The notes under the pieces: model-generated
What the model was told of the DNA's origin: nothing
Seen by the model: the letters and a program-made list of their open reading frames with translations, nothing else
Databases searched by the model: none
Shown: one piece after another, positions 44,604-53,724 of the stretch
How positions within the stretch are numbered: position 1 is the first letter of the stretch
Layout: each line of letters opens with the position of its first letter
Assembly: GCF_029531845.1 (NCBI RefSeq)
Contig: NZ_JAMBPV010000008.1
Coordinates: 1-64,000, forward strand
DNA: 64,000 nt
Direction: 5' to 3'
Origin: Staphylococcus equorum
GTDB lineage: Bacteria > Bacillota > Bacilli > Staphylococcales > Staphylococcaceae
Made by a program: the position numbers and the translations under genes

Positions 44604-45983
44604 ATGGAACAGTTAGAAGTATTTAATCCGGCAACGAATCAATTAATTAAACGTTTATATTACACGACGCATGAGGAAATCGATGCGCAGATAGGTCGTG
44701 CTTATCAAGCTTTTCAAGATTGGAAAATTGTAGACGCACATGAACGTGCTGCCAAATTAAATCAGTGGGCTGCACTTATAGATGAACATCAAGATGAACT
44801 TGCACGCCTGATTACGCTTGAGGGTGGTAAACCATTGGCTGAAGCTCAAGGAGAAGTAGTTTATGCGAATTCTTATGTGAAATGGTATGCAGAAGAAGCG
44901 AAACGTGTCTACGGGCGTACAATTCCAGCAAATACACCTTCTAAGAAAATAGTTATAGATAAATTTCCAGTTGGTGTGGTTGGAGCAATTACACCATGGA
45001 ATTTTCCGGCAGCAATGATTACGCGTAAAATGGCACCAGCTTTAGCAGCAGGTTGTACAATCATTTGTAAACCGGCAGTGAAAACGCCTTTAACTACAAT
45101 AAAATTAGTAGAACTTGCACATGAAGCGGGTATTCCGAAAGATGCAATATCTTATATTATTGCATCAGGCAAAGATGCTGGTGATATATTTACTGGACAT
45201 GACCAAATCAATAAAATAACGTTTACTGGATCGACAGCTGTTGGTAAAACATTAATTGAACAATCAGCACAGACAGTTAAAAATGTAACGATGGAACTTG
45301 GAGGACTTGCACCATTTATTGTGCATAATGACGCAGATATTGAAGCAGCCGTTGATGGGACGATTGCTTCTAAATTCAGAAATGCTGGACAAACATGCAT
45401 ATGTGCAAACCGAATATTTGTACATAAAGATATAGCGGAACAATATACAGCAAGACTAACTGAAAAAGTACATGCACTTACAGTGGGTGATGGTTTAGAG
45501 GAGAAAGTGAAAATAGGGCCGCTTATAGATTACAAGGCTGTCGAGAAAGTATTAACACATATTACGGATGCACAAGACAAAGGTGGCAAGTTATCTCGTA
45601 GCTTAGAAGAGATTCAAGCATTAGGTGATAATTTCTTAAAACCAGTAGTAATTTCTAATGTAGATTTGGACATGAAAGTAATGCATGAAGAAACGTTTGG
45701 ACCTGTGGCGCCAGTCATGACCTATGAAGATTTAGATGAAGTGATAAGCATTGCAAATGATACTGAATTTGGATTAGCTTCATATTTCTTCACGAATAAT
45801 TATCGTACTGGATTGAAATTATTTAATGAATTAGAATATGGCGTCATAGGATGGAATGACGGCGGACCTTCTGCAGCACATGCTCCTTTTGGTGGTTTGA
45901 AAGAAAGTGGCTATGGTCGAGAAGGTGGTACAGAAGGAATAGAACCATATTTAGAAACAAAATATCTTTCAATAGAAATTTAA
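44604..45983 (+). CDS. gabD: Succinate-semialdehyde dehydrogenase
   Basis: The enzyme oxidises succinate semialdehyde to succinate with NAD(P)+. The 459-residue aldehyde dehydrogenase has FPVGVVGAITPWNFPAAM, FTGSTAVGKTLI, the catalytic base E231 in MELGGLAPFIV, and the nucleophile C265 in NAGQTCICANRIFV; the QTCI/CANR context is typical of SSADH. The ATG at 44604 is chosen because AAAGGAG lies 9 bases before it; a GTG at 44595 is in frame. It completes the GABA shunt with gabT. Confidence 0.92.
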   Translation: MEQLEVFNPATNQLIKRLYYTTHEEIDAQIGRAYQAFQDWKIVDAHERAAKLNQWAALIDEHQDELARLITLEGGKPLAEAQGEVVYANSYVKWYAEEAKRVYGRTIPANTPSKKIVIDKFPVGVVGAITPWNFPAAMITRKMAPALAAGCTIICKPAVKTPLTTIKLVELAHEAGIPKDAISYIIASGKDAGDIFTGHDQINKITFTGSTAVGKTLIEQSAQTVKNVTMELGGLAPFIVHNDADIEAAVDGTIASKFRNAGQTCICANRIFVHKDIAEQYTARLTEKVHALTVGDGLEEKVKIGPLIDYKAVEKVLTHITDAQDKGGKLSRSLEEIQALGDNFLKPVVISNVDLDMKVMHEETFGPVAPVMTYEDLDEVISIANDTEFGLASYFFTNNYRTGLKLFNELEYGVIGWNDGGPSAAHAPFGGLKESGYGREGGTEGIEPYLETKYLSIEI

Positions 45984-46049
45984 CAAATAAGTTAAATTTT
46001 CAACAATTACAATATAAACTAATTTAAACGTAAACAAAGTGTGAAAATC

Positions 46050-46115
46050 AAGTGAGTGCAAGGTTGGAAGCATCATATTTAATAAAGTGTCATTTCAACC
46101 TTGGTACTTCACTTT
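46050..46115 (+). terminator. Hairpin between gabD and the permease gene
   Basis: AAGTGAGTGCAAGGTTGGAA pairs, with three mismatches, with a right arm TTTCAACCTTGGTACTTCACTT that ends in TTTTT. It probably attenuates transcription into the permease gene. Confidence 0.6.
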
Positions 46116-46147
46116 TTAAATTTGATGAATGATATGGGGTATGTTCG

Positions 46148-47530
46148 ATGAAATCAGAATTTAATAAATCAATGAATATTGTTGACGTCTTATTTCTTGC
46201 TATCGGCGCCATGCTTGGATGGGGATGGGTCGTATTGTCAGGGGAGTGGGTTTCAACAGCAGGTTTTGTAGGAAGTATTATTGCATTTTTAATAGGTGGA
46301 CTTTTAGTTATTGTAATAGGACTTACATATGCAGAATTAGCAGCAGCTATTCCTGAAACAGGGGGGGGATTTGTTTTTGTGAAAAAAGCATTTTCTCCTG
46401 GAATTGCTTTTATATCTGGCTGGTCGGTACTTTTTGGCTATGTTTCTGTAATAACCTTCGAAGCGGTGGCCTTACCAACTGTGATAGATTATGTGATTCC
46501 GTTTCAGCATCAAGGATTATTGTGGAATATCGCAGGCTGGGATGTTTATCTAACTTGGGTACTCATCGGTTCTGTAGGGAGTATCGTCTTAACTTCACTT
46601 AATTACTTTGGTGTTAAACCAGCAGCGATTATGCAAACGGTATTTACAATATTTATCGTCGGAGTTGGATTGTTACTTGTGTTTGGGGCAGGTTTTAATG
46701 GTAACTTTAATAATTTACAGCCATTTGAAAATGGTGTTGGTGGTACAATGTCTGTCTTGATGATGATTCCTTTCTTATTTGTAGGATTTGACGTTATACC
46801 GCAAATAGCTGAAGAAGTAAAAGCGCCAGCTAAAAAAATCGGTGGCATTTTAATTTTTTCTATTGTTGCGTCAGTTATATTTTATTTATTAATTGTTTTT
46901 GGAGTGGCAACAGGATTAACTCCACAAGCATTGACGACAAGTAGCTTAGCAACAGCTGATGCGATGGTTAATTTATTCGGCCATAGTGGTTTCGGTATCT
47001 TACTTGTACTTGGTGGTGTTGCCGGTATTATTACGAGTTGGAATGCTTTCATTATTGGTGGTAGTAGAATCTTATATGCTATGGCAAAAAATAAGATGAT
47101 TCCTCAATGGTTTGCTTATATACATCCAAAATTTAAAACACCTACTCACGGTATTTTATTCTTAGGTGTACTTGCATTTATTGCACCATTATTAGGTAGA
47201 CCTGCACTTCAGTGGATAGTTAATGCTGGTGGCGTCGGAGTTGTATTAGGTTATTTACTTGTGGCTATTTCTTTCCTTAAATTACGAAAAACACAGCCAG
47301 AGTTAGAGCGTCCTTATCGCATTAAAAATGGTAAAGCAGTCGGTATAATCGCAATTGTACTAAGTGTTTTATTCTTAATCATATACTTGCCTGGCATGCC
47401 ATCATCATTGGCTTGGCCATCAGAATGGTTAATTGTCTTGGTCTGGTATTTCATTGCATTTGTTCTTTATTTTACGCAAAAGAGAAATGTTGTGAGTGGT
47501 GAGCAAGTTCCAGTACAAGAAGATAGGTAA
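46148..47530 (+). CDS. APC-superfamily amino acid permease, probable GABA permease
   Basis: The 460-residue membrane protein has about 12 helices and the APC opening VDVLFLAIGAMLGWGWVVLSGEWV, GLTYAELAAAIPETGGGFVFVKKAFSP and PFLFVGFDVIPQIAEEVKAPAKKIGG. That glutamate-rich helix-8 motif is shared by amino-acid permeases of the APA type. Its position after gabR-gabT-gabD makes GABA (or another amine that enters the same route) the best substrate guess. A weak ribosome binding site (GATATGGGG) stands well before the ATG. Confidence 0.8.
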   Translation: MKSEFNKSMNIVDVLFLAIGAMLGWGWVVLSGEWVSTAGFVGSIIAFLIGGLLVIVIGLTYAELAAAIPETGGGFVFVKKAFSPGIAFISGWSVLFGYVSVITFEAVALPTVIDYVIPFQHQGLLWNIAGWDVYLTWVLIGSVGSIVLTSLNYFGVKPAAIMQTVFTIFIVGVGLLLVFGAGFNGNFNNLQPFENGVGGTMSVLMMIPFLFVGFDVIPQIAEEVKAPAKKIGGILIFSIVASVIFYLLIVFGVATGLTPQALTTSSLATADAMVNLFGHSGFGILLVLGGVAGIITSWNAFIIGGSRILYAMAKNKMIPQWFAYIHPKFKTPTHGILFLGVLAFIAPLLGRPALQWIVNAGGVGVVLGYLLVAISFLKLRKTQPELERPYRIKNGKAVGIIAIVLSVLFLIIYLPGMPSSLAWPSEWLIVLVWYFIAFVLYFTQKRNVVSGEQVPVQEDR

Positions 47531-47560
47531 TACTATTTTAATATAGGATAAATACAAAAA

Positions 47561-47680
47561 GGGAGTGGGACAGAAATCTAATTTTTTCAATAAAATTTCG
47601 TCGTCCCACCCCGGCACAGCTGACTAGAACTGAAAAAGCTTGATATAAGCGCATTTTCAATTCAGTCAGCCACTGCCAAT
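47561..47680. repeat. Composite dispersed intergenic repeat (two hairpins)
   Basis: The first hairpin pairs GGGAGTGGGACAGAAAT with ATTTCGTCGTCCCACCCC. The second pairs GCTGACTAGAACTGAAAA with TTTTCAATTCAGTCAGC. The first half matches a repeat seen widely in staphylococcal intergenic regions and recurs in shorter form near 9098, 10964 and 60926. Confidence 0.75.
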
Positions 47681-47689
47681 ATAAAAATT

Positions 47690-47720
47690 GAGGCTGAGAC
47701 ATGTGATATGTCCCAGCCTC
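47690..47720 (-). terminator. Terminator of the PTS-IIC-like gene
   Basis: GAGGCTGAGACAT and ATGTCCCAGCCTC pair over 13 bp with one G-U, and on the minus strand AATTTTTATA follows. A partial CGCTTTCC-type repeat lies between it and the gene (47724-47775). Confidence 0.8.
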
Positions 47721-47775
47721 TTATTTGTGCACGCTTTTCCCGTAAGATTTGGACAAAACCACTGCTATTTAAAAA

Positions 47776-48783
47776 TTAACTAGCGATATGGATAAGTTGA
47801 TCGCCAGGTTTAATCCATTGCTTATTTAAACATAATTTATATAGTGAAAAACTGATTGCTGCAGGTAAGATGATGTGGAATACAATGATTAATACCCAAG
47901 TGTGTATAGAACCACCCATCGTATTAATTGTCATAATTTGGCCGATGAAGCCACTTGTTCCCATACCTGCACCAGCAGCATTATTTGTCATTGGAAACAA
48001 TGTTGTCATGATAGGTGCAACAATTGCACTTGCCAGTGTTGGCGGTAAGAGTATCATGGGATGCTTAATGATATTTGGAACTTGTAGCATACTTGTACCA
48101 ATTCCTACGGATAATATACCGCCCCAGCCATTATCTTTAAAGCCATTGACTGCGAATCCAACCATTTGGGCTGCGCAACCAATAGTCGCCGCGCCAGCAG
48201 CTAAACCACTTAAATCAAGCATAAGCGCAAGCGCAGCACTAGAAATAGGTGCTGTTAAAGCTAAACCAAAGATGACGGCTACGAGAATGCCCATAATGAA
48301 TGGTTGTTGATCAGTAGCAGCATTGATGATTGTGCCTAGGCCAGTCATAAACTGATTTAATGCCGGACCAAAACTTTTCGAAATGAAGCCACCAATGATA
48401 ATTGTTAGTAAGGGTGTTACAATAATATCGATTTTTGTTTTTCCTGCATATAATCTACTCAATTCAACTACGATTAAAGTAGCAATATATGCCCCAACAG
48501 GACCACCTTCAAAAGTGGTATAACCCAATGTTCCTACAATGACACAAGAAAAAATAACGAGCGGCTTTGCACCTAACCCGTATGCAATTGCAACACCTAT
48601 CGCTGCACCTGTCACAGACATGGCAACCTTACCAATTTCAGTTAAAAATGTTAGATTTAATTGAGGTAGTAATGTCTGGTTGCCTATGGTATCTAATATT
48701 AATCCAATGATTAATGATCCAAATAACCCTAAAGCCATAAAACTGAGTGCTTCAATGACCCACCTATGTAAATAATTCTTCAT
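47776..48783 (-). CDS. PTS_EIIC_2-family membrane protein
   Basis: The 335-residue protein has about nine hydrophobic helices, with long alanine/glycine-rich segments (TGAAIGVAIAYGLGAKPL, GAAGAATIGCAAQMVGFAVNG, NNAAGAGMGTSGFIGQ). This pattern is that of the PTS EIIC_2 family (PfoR/PtsX-like), which lacks recognisable phosphorylation sites and has no EIIA or EIIB gene beside it. It may be a transporter or a membrane sensor; family members were first noted as regulators or transport proteins of unknown substrate. It is divergent from the DUF488 gene. Confidence 0.78.
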   Translation of the reverse strand: MKNYLHRWVIEALSFMALGLFGSLIIGLILDTIGNQTLLPQLNLTFLTEIGKVAMSVTGAAIGVAIAYGLGAKPLVIFSCVIVGTLGYTTFEGGPVGAYIATLIVVELSRLYAGKTKIDIIVTPLLTIIIGGFISKSFGPALNQFMTGLGTIINAATDQQPFIMGILVAVIFGLALTAPISSAALALMLDLSGLAAGAATIGCAAQMVGFAVNGFKDNGWGGILSVGIGTSMLQVPNIIKHPMILLPPTLASAIVAPIMTTLFPMTNNAAGAGMGTSGFIGQIMTINTMGGSIHTWVLIIVFHIILPAAISFSLYKLCLNKQWIKPGDQLIHIAS

Positions 48784-48979
48784 TTTAGTCCCCTTAATCT
48801 TTAAACAAAGTTATTTTATAAATTAAATTTAGTATATAGATATTTTTCAATGATGGCTAGTGTATTTTAAGAAATAGCTTATAATCAATATATTCAAAAA
48901 ATAAATAAATGAGATTATAAAAACTCAATTAGGTTATATAGTATAAATACAGGATGTATCAACGGTTAGGGGGATTATA

Positions 48980-49543
48980 ATGCCGGAAATATATACGATA
49001 GGACACGCGAATCATTCAGAACAACAATTTATAGAAATGCTACAACAATTTAATATTGAGATAATTGTAGATGTACGTGCCTTTAGAGGGAGTAAACGCA
49101 ATCCTCAATTTAATGAAGACAATATAAAACAATGGCTCAATGAAGCAAATATTGAATATCAATATAATACACTGTTAGGTGGTAGAAGAAAATCATCTGA
49201 AAGCGTTGGTAGAACAATTAATGAAGCTTGGAATAATGAGTCTTTCCATAATTATGCTGATTATACATTAACAGCGGATTTTCAAGAAGGAATCAAAACA
49301 CTAGAAGTATTAGGACATTCAAAACGTGTGGCGTACATGTGTTCTGAACCACATCCAGCACGCTGCCATCGATTAATTGTTAGCAACTGGCTAGCCGCTC
49401 ACGAATGGTCTGTGCATCATATTATGCTTGATAACCAACAACAAATTATTCAGCAAAAACATAAATTAGGACAATGGGGGGCTTTGCCTATTATAGAAGA
49501 TGATGGATACATCGTATATCCTGAAATTGATAAAGATAAATAG
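48980..49543 (+). CDS. DUF488 family protein
   Basis: The 187-residue protein has the DUF488 hallmarks: IYTIGHANHSEQQFIEML, IIVDVRAFRGSKRNPQFN, YQYNTLLGGRR, and the cysteine/histidine motif AYMCSEPHPARCHRLIVSNWL. The conserved Cys, His and Arg suggest a metal- or nucleotide-binding site, but no biochemical role is established for this family. GTTAGGGGGATTATA precedes the ATG. It appears monocistronic. Confidence 0.88.
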   Translation: MPEIYTIGHANHSEQQFIEMLQQFNIEIIVDVRAFRGSKRNPQFNEDNIKQWLNEANIEYQYNTLLGGRRKSSESVGRTINEAWNNESFHNYADYTLTADFQEGIKTLEVLGHSKRVAYMCSEPHPARCHRLIVSNWLAAHEWSVHHIMLDNQQQIIQQKHKLGQWGALPIIEDDGYIVYPEIDKDK

Positions 49544-49572
49544 GATGCTATTATTTATCACTTTCATAGGTA

Positions 49573-49630
49573 CGACTGGAACTCATAGTCTCAAGTCACT
49601 TCCCATTCCATAGGAGTCTCGCAAATAATA
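49573..49630. repeat. Partial copy of the CGCTTTCC/GGAGTCTCGC dispersed repeat
   Basis: CTCAAGTCACTTCCCATTCC followed by ATAGGAGTCTCGCAAA corresponds to the right end of a repeat common in Bacillales intergenic DNA. The matching tail at 53101-53140 contains CGCAGGAGTCGGCCCAAAA. Confidence 0.55.
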
Positions 49631-49696
49631 TGCGTTGTATGTGGTTGTTTTTTATGGAAAAGTATCTCTATGTGCTATTAGTAAAAATCTGACATG

Positions 49697-49738
49697 AAAA
49701 AAGCAGTTCTCTACGTTTTTAGTAGAAAACTGCTTTAT
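49697..49738 (-). terminator. Terminator of fda
   Basis: AAAGCAGTTCTCTAC and GTAGAAAACTGCTTT pair with one mismatch; on the minus strand TTTTTTC follows. Confidence 0.82.
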
Positions 49739-49812
49739 TAGTTAATTGAGGTGTTCAATTCTCAAGTGAATTGCTTTTCCTGGGAAATAAGTAATGCGTA
49801 GAAATTATTTAT

Positions 49813-50703
49813 TTAGGCTTTATTGACTGAAGCGTCATAAATAGATTCGATTGTGTCACCTAAGATTTTATCAAATTCTTCATCTGATTGATTTACATTT
49901 AAATCATTAATAAGTGCACGAGAGAAGCTAGCAATTAAATCTTTGTTTTGTTTAAGGACTTCGTTAGCATGTTCTCTACTGTAACCGCCTGATAGTGCAA
50001 CAACACGCACAACATTAGCATGGTCAATAAGTGTTTGGTATTGGTTAGCTTTTGTAGGGATAGATAATTTTAACATTACAAGTTGATCGTCGTTTAATTT
50101 GTTTAGTTCTTCTAAGATTGAGTCAGCTAAATATGCTTCAATTTCTGCTTTGTTTTCAGCATTAATATTAACTTCTGGCTCAATGATTGGAACTAATCCA
50201 GCTGCTATAATTTGTTTAGCAACGTCAAATTGTTGTTTTACAACTAAATCAATACCATCTTTGTTTAGTTCTAAAATATTAGAACGCATTTTTGTGCCGA
50301 AAATTTTGTGTTCGTTGGCACGACTTAATAAAGCATCTAAGTCTGGCATAGGTTTCATTAATTGAACGCCATCTTTTTGTTCGTCTAAGCCTTTATCAAC
50401 TTTTAAGAAGGGAACTACGCCTTTATCTGCTAAGTAATCTCCAGTATGCTTACCGTCTACTTCGCGATCCATCGTTTGTTCAAAAAGAATTGCACCAATA
50501 ATTTTATCAGCGCTGAATGAAGGTGATGATACAATACGTGTACGCATGTCATGAACGAGTTTGAACATTTCATCTTCGCTATCGTATTGATCTTCAGTAA
50601 CGCCGTAATCTTTAAGCGCTTTTGGTGTACTACCACCACTTTGATCTAATGCAGCAATGAAACCTTTACCATTTTTCACTTTATCAAATTGTTCTTTATT
50701 CAT
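49813..50703 (-). CDS. fda: Class I fructose-bisphosphate aldolase
   Basis: The enzyme splits fructose-1,6-bisphosphate to dihydroxyacetone phosphate and glyceraldehyde-3-phosphate through a Schiff-base lysine. The 296-residue protein begins [30 protein letters not shown] and has [40 protein letters not shown] and [14 protein letters not shown], closely matching the staphylococcal enzyme. The frame extends to 50769, but the ATG at 50703 has AAAAGGAGTG before it and matches family starts. It is monocistronic. Confidence 0.95.
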   Translation of the reverse strand: MNKEQFDKVKNGKGFIAALDQSGGSTPKALKDYGVTEDQYDSEDEMFKLVHDMRTRIVSSPSFSADKIIGAILFEQTMDREVDGKHTGDYLADKGVVPFLKVDKGLDEQKDGVQLMKPMPDLDALLSRANEHKIFGTKMRSNILELNKDGIDLVVKQQFDVAKQIIAAGLVPIIEPEVNINAENKAEIEAYLADSILEELNKLNDDQLVMLKLSIPTKANQYQTLIDHANVVRVVALSGGYSREHANEVLKQNKDLIASFSRALINDLNVNQSDEEFDKILGDTIESIYDASVNKA

Positions 50704-50829
50704 TCTTACCACTCCTTTTACTGTATTCTCTTTTAGTATGATAAAAATTAAAGCATAACGCAAGTTCAAGGCATCTAAGATATTAAAATATAATAAATGA
50801 TCTATCTAATATAAAAAATGTACATTAAA

Positions 50830-51555
50830 CTAGGTCATAGGTTTAGTGACTGATATTAAAAATATAGGTGTTGGATTATAAAAAGCATCTTGTTCTTTAT
50901 ATACTCGATTATATACGTCAGTATCAAGAAGAATACTTTCAAATCCTAATTGTTTTAAGATATTCAAGTCATATTGTGGTCTTGAGTGGTGATTAATAGG
51001 TATGCTTTGCTTGATGTCTTCACTTTCTTTCAACATATCATCTCCCAGTGTGTTATGTGCGTGATCCGTTGGGATATCTCCGTAATTAGTAAAGGAATCT
51101 TTGCCATAGTCTCCATCAATATTAATAAGATAACCGTTTGGTTTTAACACCCGTAACCATTCTTTATAGGCAGCTTGTGTGTTAGGTAGCAACCATGTCA
51201 CATTGCGAGCGATAACGACATCAAAAGTTTCATCTTCATAATTTAGGTGTTCTGCATCCATGACATTAAAATGTATGTTTTGATTTAATTGTTGTGCATT
51301 TTGTTTTGCAGATTGAACCATTTCAGGTGCAAGATCAATACCTGATACTTCAGCACCTTGTTGCGCACATAGGATTGCTAGAAAACCAGCTCCTGTACCT
51401 ATGTCTAAGACTTTTAAACCATCTCTTAATGGAATAATTGCCTCTATTTCTTCCACCCAAGCTTGTGCGTGTTTACTTTCTAATTCAGCCTGTTTATTTT
51501 TACTAAATGACTCGGCACGTTTAGCCCAATAATTTACAATCTGTGTTTTATCCAT
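50830..51555 (-). CDS. Class I SAM-dependent methyltransferase
   Basis: The 241-residue protein has Methyltransf_11/UbiE-type motifs: KVLDIGTGAGFLAILCAQQGAEVSGIDLAPEMV (motif I and post-I, about residues 47-80), NVMDAEHLNYEDETFDVVIARNVTWLL (II), and LRVLKPNGYLINIDGDYG (III). The head NYWAKRAESFSK is typical of small-molecule methyltransferases. The ATG at 51555 has AAAGAGG before it; a TTG at 51576 is also in frame. The substrate is unknown. It is divergent from the Fur-boxed binding-protein gene. Confidence 0.85.
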   Translation of the reverse strand: MDKTQIVNYWAKRAESFSKNKQAELESKHAQAWVEEIEAIIPLRDGLKVLDIGTGAGFLAILCAQQGAEVSGIDLAPEMVQSAKQNAQQLNQNIHFNVMDAEHLNYEDETFDVVIARNVTWLLPNTQAAYKEWLRVLKPNGYLINIDGDYGKDSFTNYGDIPTDHAHNTLGDDMLKESEDIKQSIPINHHSRPQYDLNILKQLGFESILLDTDVYNRVYKEQDAFYNPTPIFLISVTKPMT

Positions 51556-51644
51556 TTTCAAAACCTCTTTATCCAATACTTTATTATTCCTTCTATTATT
51601 ATAGAATACTTTTGACTAAAAGAAAGATAATTAAAAAATAAATT

Positions 51645-51663
51645 GAAATTGATTATCATTATC
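51645..51663. promoter_or_regulatory. Fur box before the binding-protein gene
   Basis: The minus strand reads GATAATGATAATCAATTTC, matching the 19-bp Fur consensus at 17 positions. It overlaps a possible + promoter TTATCA (51653) - N17 - TATATA (51676). The methyltransferase gene on the other side may also be affected. Confidence 0.8.
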
Positions 51664-51827
51664 ATTAGAATGACTTATATATAGAAAAATATGTATAAAT
51701 ATAAACTTCGAGTGGTATTGGAGGGGACTAATTCAGTTTTGAGAGTGCATATAGGACTAAGTTTTACAAAGTAAACTAAGTTATTCTGACGTAGTTTAGG
51801 AAAATGGATAAGAACAGGAGATAAGCA

Positions 51828-52961
51828 ATGAATAGAAAATACAGTGTCCTAGCTGGGATTGTATTATCAGCTACATTACTTACTGCATGTAGCTCAAACA
51901 GTACAGCTAGTAATTCAGAAGATAAAGAATTAACGAAAGAGGAAAAATTAGTTACGGATCAAACGAATCGTGAAGTAAAGATTAAAAAAGATCCAGATAG
52001 TATTGTAGTAGGAGGTATACTGCCTTATTTTTCTGCTTGGTTTGTAGGGACAAATTCTACTAAAGAAATTAAAGGGTTGCATCCTAATGCCTACAATGCT
52101 GCAGAAAATTCAATGCTAGCTAAAATATCTCCTGATATTAAAAAAGCATCTACTGAATTTGTGAAAAATGGTGATATCAATATAGAAGAATTATCTAAAA
52201 TTAATCCAGATGTCTACTTTGAACTTGCATCAGAAAAGAAAACTTTAGATAAAGTTGCGGAAAGTGGTGTACCTACAATTGGTCTTGAAACTGTAAATGA
52301 TGAAGATGATGATCCATTGACAACATTTAATAGCTGGTTAGAAATAACTTCAGAAATCAAAGGTGGTAAAACAAGCGAGAGAACTGATAAGTTTATGCAA
52401 GAGGGCGAAAAATCTCAAAAAATGATTGATAAAAGCCTAAAAGACACAAAAAAATCAGAGAAACCCAAAGTTTTATTTCTACATCAGCACACAGATAATT
52501 CTATCGTTGTAGCTGGGTCAAACTTCCATAGTGAAAAATGGATAAAAGCAACTGGCGGCGTTGATATAGTTGGAGAAGATGGCGTAGAAGGACAAAAAGA
52601 AGTTAATATGGAACAAATTTATAAATGGAATCCGGATAAAATCTATATTACTAATTTCACTGAAACACAACCAGAAGATTTAATTGAAAATAAAACGGAT
52701 GGTCAAGATTGGAGCCAAGTGAAGGCAGTGAAAGATAAAGAGGTCTACAAGGTACCTTTAGGTATCTATCGTTGGTTCCCACCAAATGGCGATGCACCAT
52801 TAATGTTGAAATGGATGGCACAACATAACCATCCAGATAAATTTAAATATAATATGAAAGAGGAAAGTAAGTCATATTATCAAAAATTTTACGATTACGA
52901 CTTATCGGACAAAGATGTAGAGTCAATTTTACATCCATCATCTGATGCTGCAAAATATTAA
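51828..52961 (+). CDS. Iron-complex ABC transporter substrate-binding lipoprotein
   Basis: The 377-residue protein has a lipoprotein signal with lipobox LTAC and Cys at residue 21. Two TroA/PeripBP_2 lobes follow, joined by a long helix (about residues 175-205): DPDSIVVGGILPYFSAWF, LSKINPDVYFELASEKKTLDKV, then the C-lobe VLFLHQHTDNSIVVAGSNFHSEKWI and NMEQIYKWNPDKIYITNFT. Fur control fits iron-siderophore or heme uptake. No permease or ATPase gene is adjacent, so it must work with a system encoded elsewhere. GGAGATAAGC precedes the ATG. Confidence 0.88.
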   Translation: MNRKYSVLAGIVLSATLLTACSSNSTASNSEDKELTKEEKLVTDQTNREVKIKKDPDSIVVGGILPYFSAWFVGTNSTKEIKGLHPNAYNAAENSMLAKISPDIKKASTEFVKNGDINIEELSKINPDVYFELASEKKTLDKVAESGVPTIGLETVNDEDDDPLTTFNSWLEITSEIKGGKTSERTDKFMQEGEKSQKMIDKSLKDTKKSEKPKVLFLHQHTDNSIVVAGSNFHSEKWIKATGGVDIVGEDGVEGQKEVNMEQIYKWNPDKIYITNFTETQPEDLIENKTDGQDWSQVKAVKDKEVYKVPLGIYRWFPPNGDAPLMLKWMAQHNHPDKFKYNMKEESKSYYQKFYDYDLSDKDVESILHPSSDAAKY

Positions 52962-53026
52962 TATTCGATAGCAATAATTGCTATATAAGAAGATGAAATT
53001 AAAATTATAAAAATAGATTATGAGTG

Positions 53027-53062
53027 TCGACAAAGTCTCTGGCTTTGTTGGCATTTTTTTGT
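53027..53062 (+). terminator. Terminator of the binding-protein gene
   Basis: TGTCGACAAAG and CTTTGTTGGCA pair with a G-U and are followed by seven Ts. Confidence 0.78.
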
Positions 53063-53150
53063 GCACGCTTTCCGCGGGCACAGCCTCAGCCTGTAGTCTT
53101 CGGCTAGTGATTTTATCGCAGGAGTCGGCCCAAAACACTGCCATTTTTAA
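53061..53150. repeat. Dispersed CGCTTTCC-core intergenic repeat
   Basis: The core GTGCACGCTTTCCGCGGGCA, part of a near-perfect hairpin (GTGCACGC/GCGGGCAC), is followed by CTGTAGTCTTCGGCT, CGCAGGAGTCGGCC and CAAAACACTGCCATTT. The same blocks appear near 24264 and 47724. Confidence 0.75.
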
Positions 53151-53724
53151 AAACTAAGATATATTTATAAAAAAATAAACAAGCGCTTTTAAAGTATTTG
53201 GCTCGTCTATGTTCTATAATCTCTTTATAAAATATTTATACTGAGTTTTTTAGTTTTGAACGCTATTAATTTAAACTCGAGATAATTTTGATCTGAAGTA
53301 ATTTTAAGGCATTTATATTTATAATTATTTTATATTTTTTAGTAATATTAATAAAAACAAGCAATGTAAAAATTAAACGATTTTTTAAATAAAAACCACC
53401 AAATACATAAAGAAAATAAAAAAATATAATAGAATATATATTCATATTTAATGCATAAAAATACACTTAGTTAAGTTTGTAAGATTCATTAATTTCGTTA
53501 AGTTTAAACTTAACACTATGATTGTAGCGATTTTCGTATTCAAATTAATTGGTATTTTTATATAATTATTCATCTTTTACAAATAACTCATTTGAATGCA
53601 ATTTGCATTATTATTTAAAATTCGTTAGGCTCATGTTTGTGAATAATTAAATAGTTCTTGCTAATTCATTAAATTTATTAGCGGTAATTTTACATACAAA
53701 TCTACTATGAGGGGTGTTCAACAA
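53151..53724. other. AT-rich leader region of cudT
   Basis: No gene is visible. The region holds the CudC-type half-sites at 53470 and 53497-53514 and otherwise consists of A/T tracts. No consensus -35/-10 pair stands out. Confidence 0.5.
53470..53514. promoter_or_regulatory. Candidate CudC operator upstream of cudT
   Basis: GTTAAGTTTAAACTTAAC (53497-53514) is a perfect 18-bp palindrome preceded by TTC. A further half-site GTTAAGTTT stands at 53470-53478. The same half-sites recur before the aldehyde dehydrogenase gene. Confidence 0.65.

Noticed and set aside
47870..48310. Open frame opposite the PTS-IIC-like gene
   Set aside because: Antisense shadow of a hydrophobic protein; no start signals or recognisable motifs.
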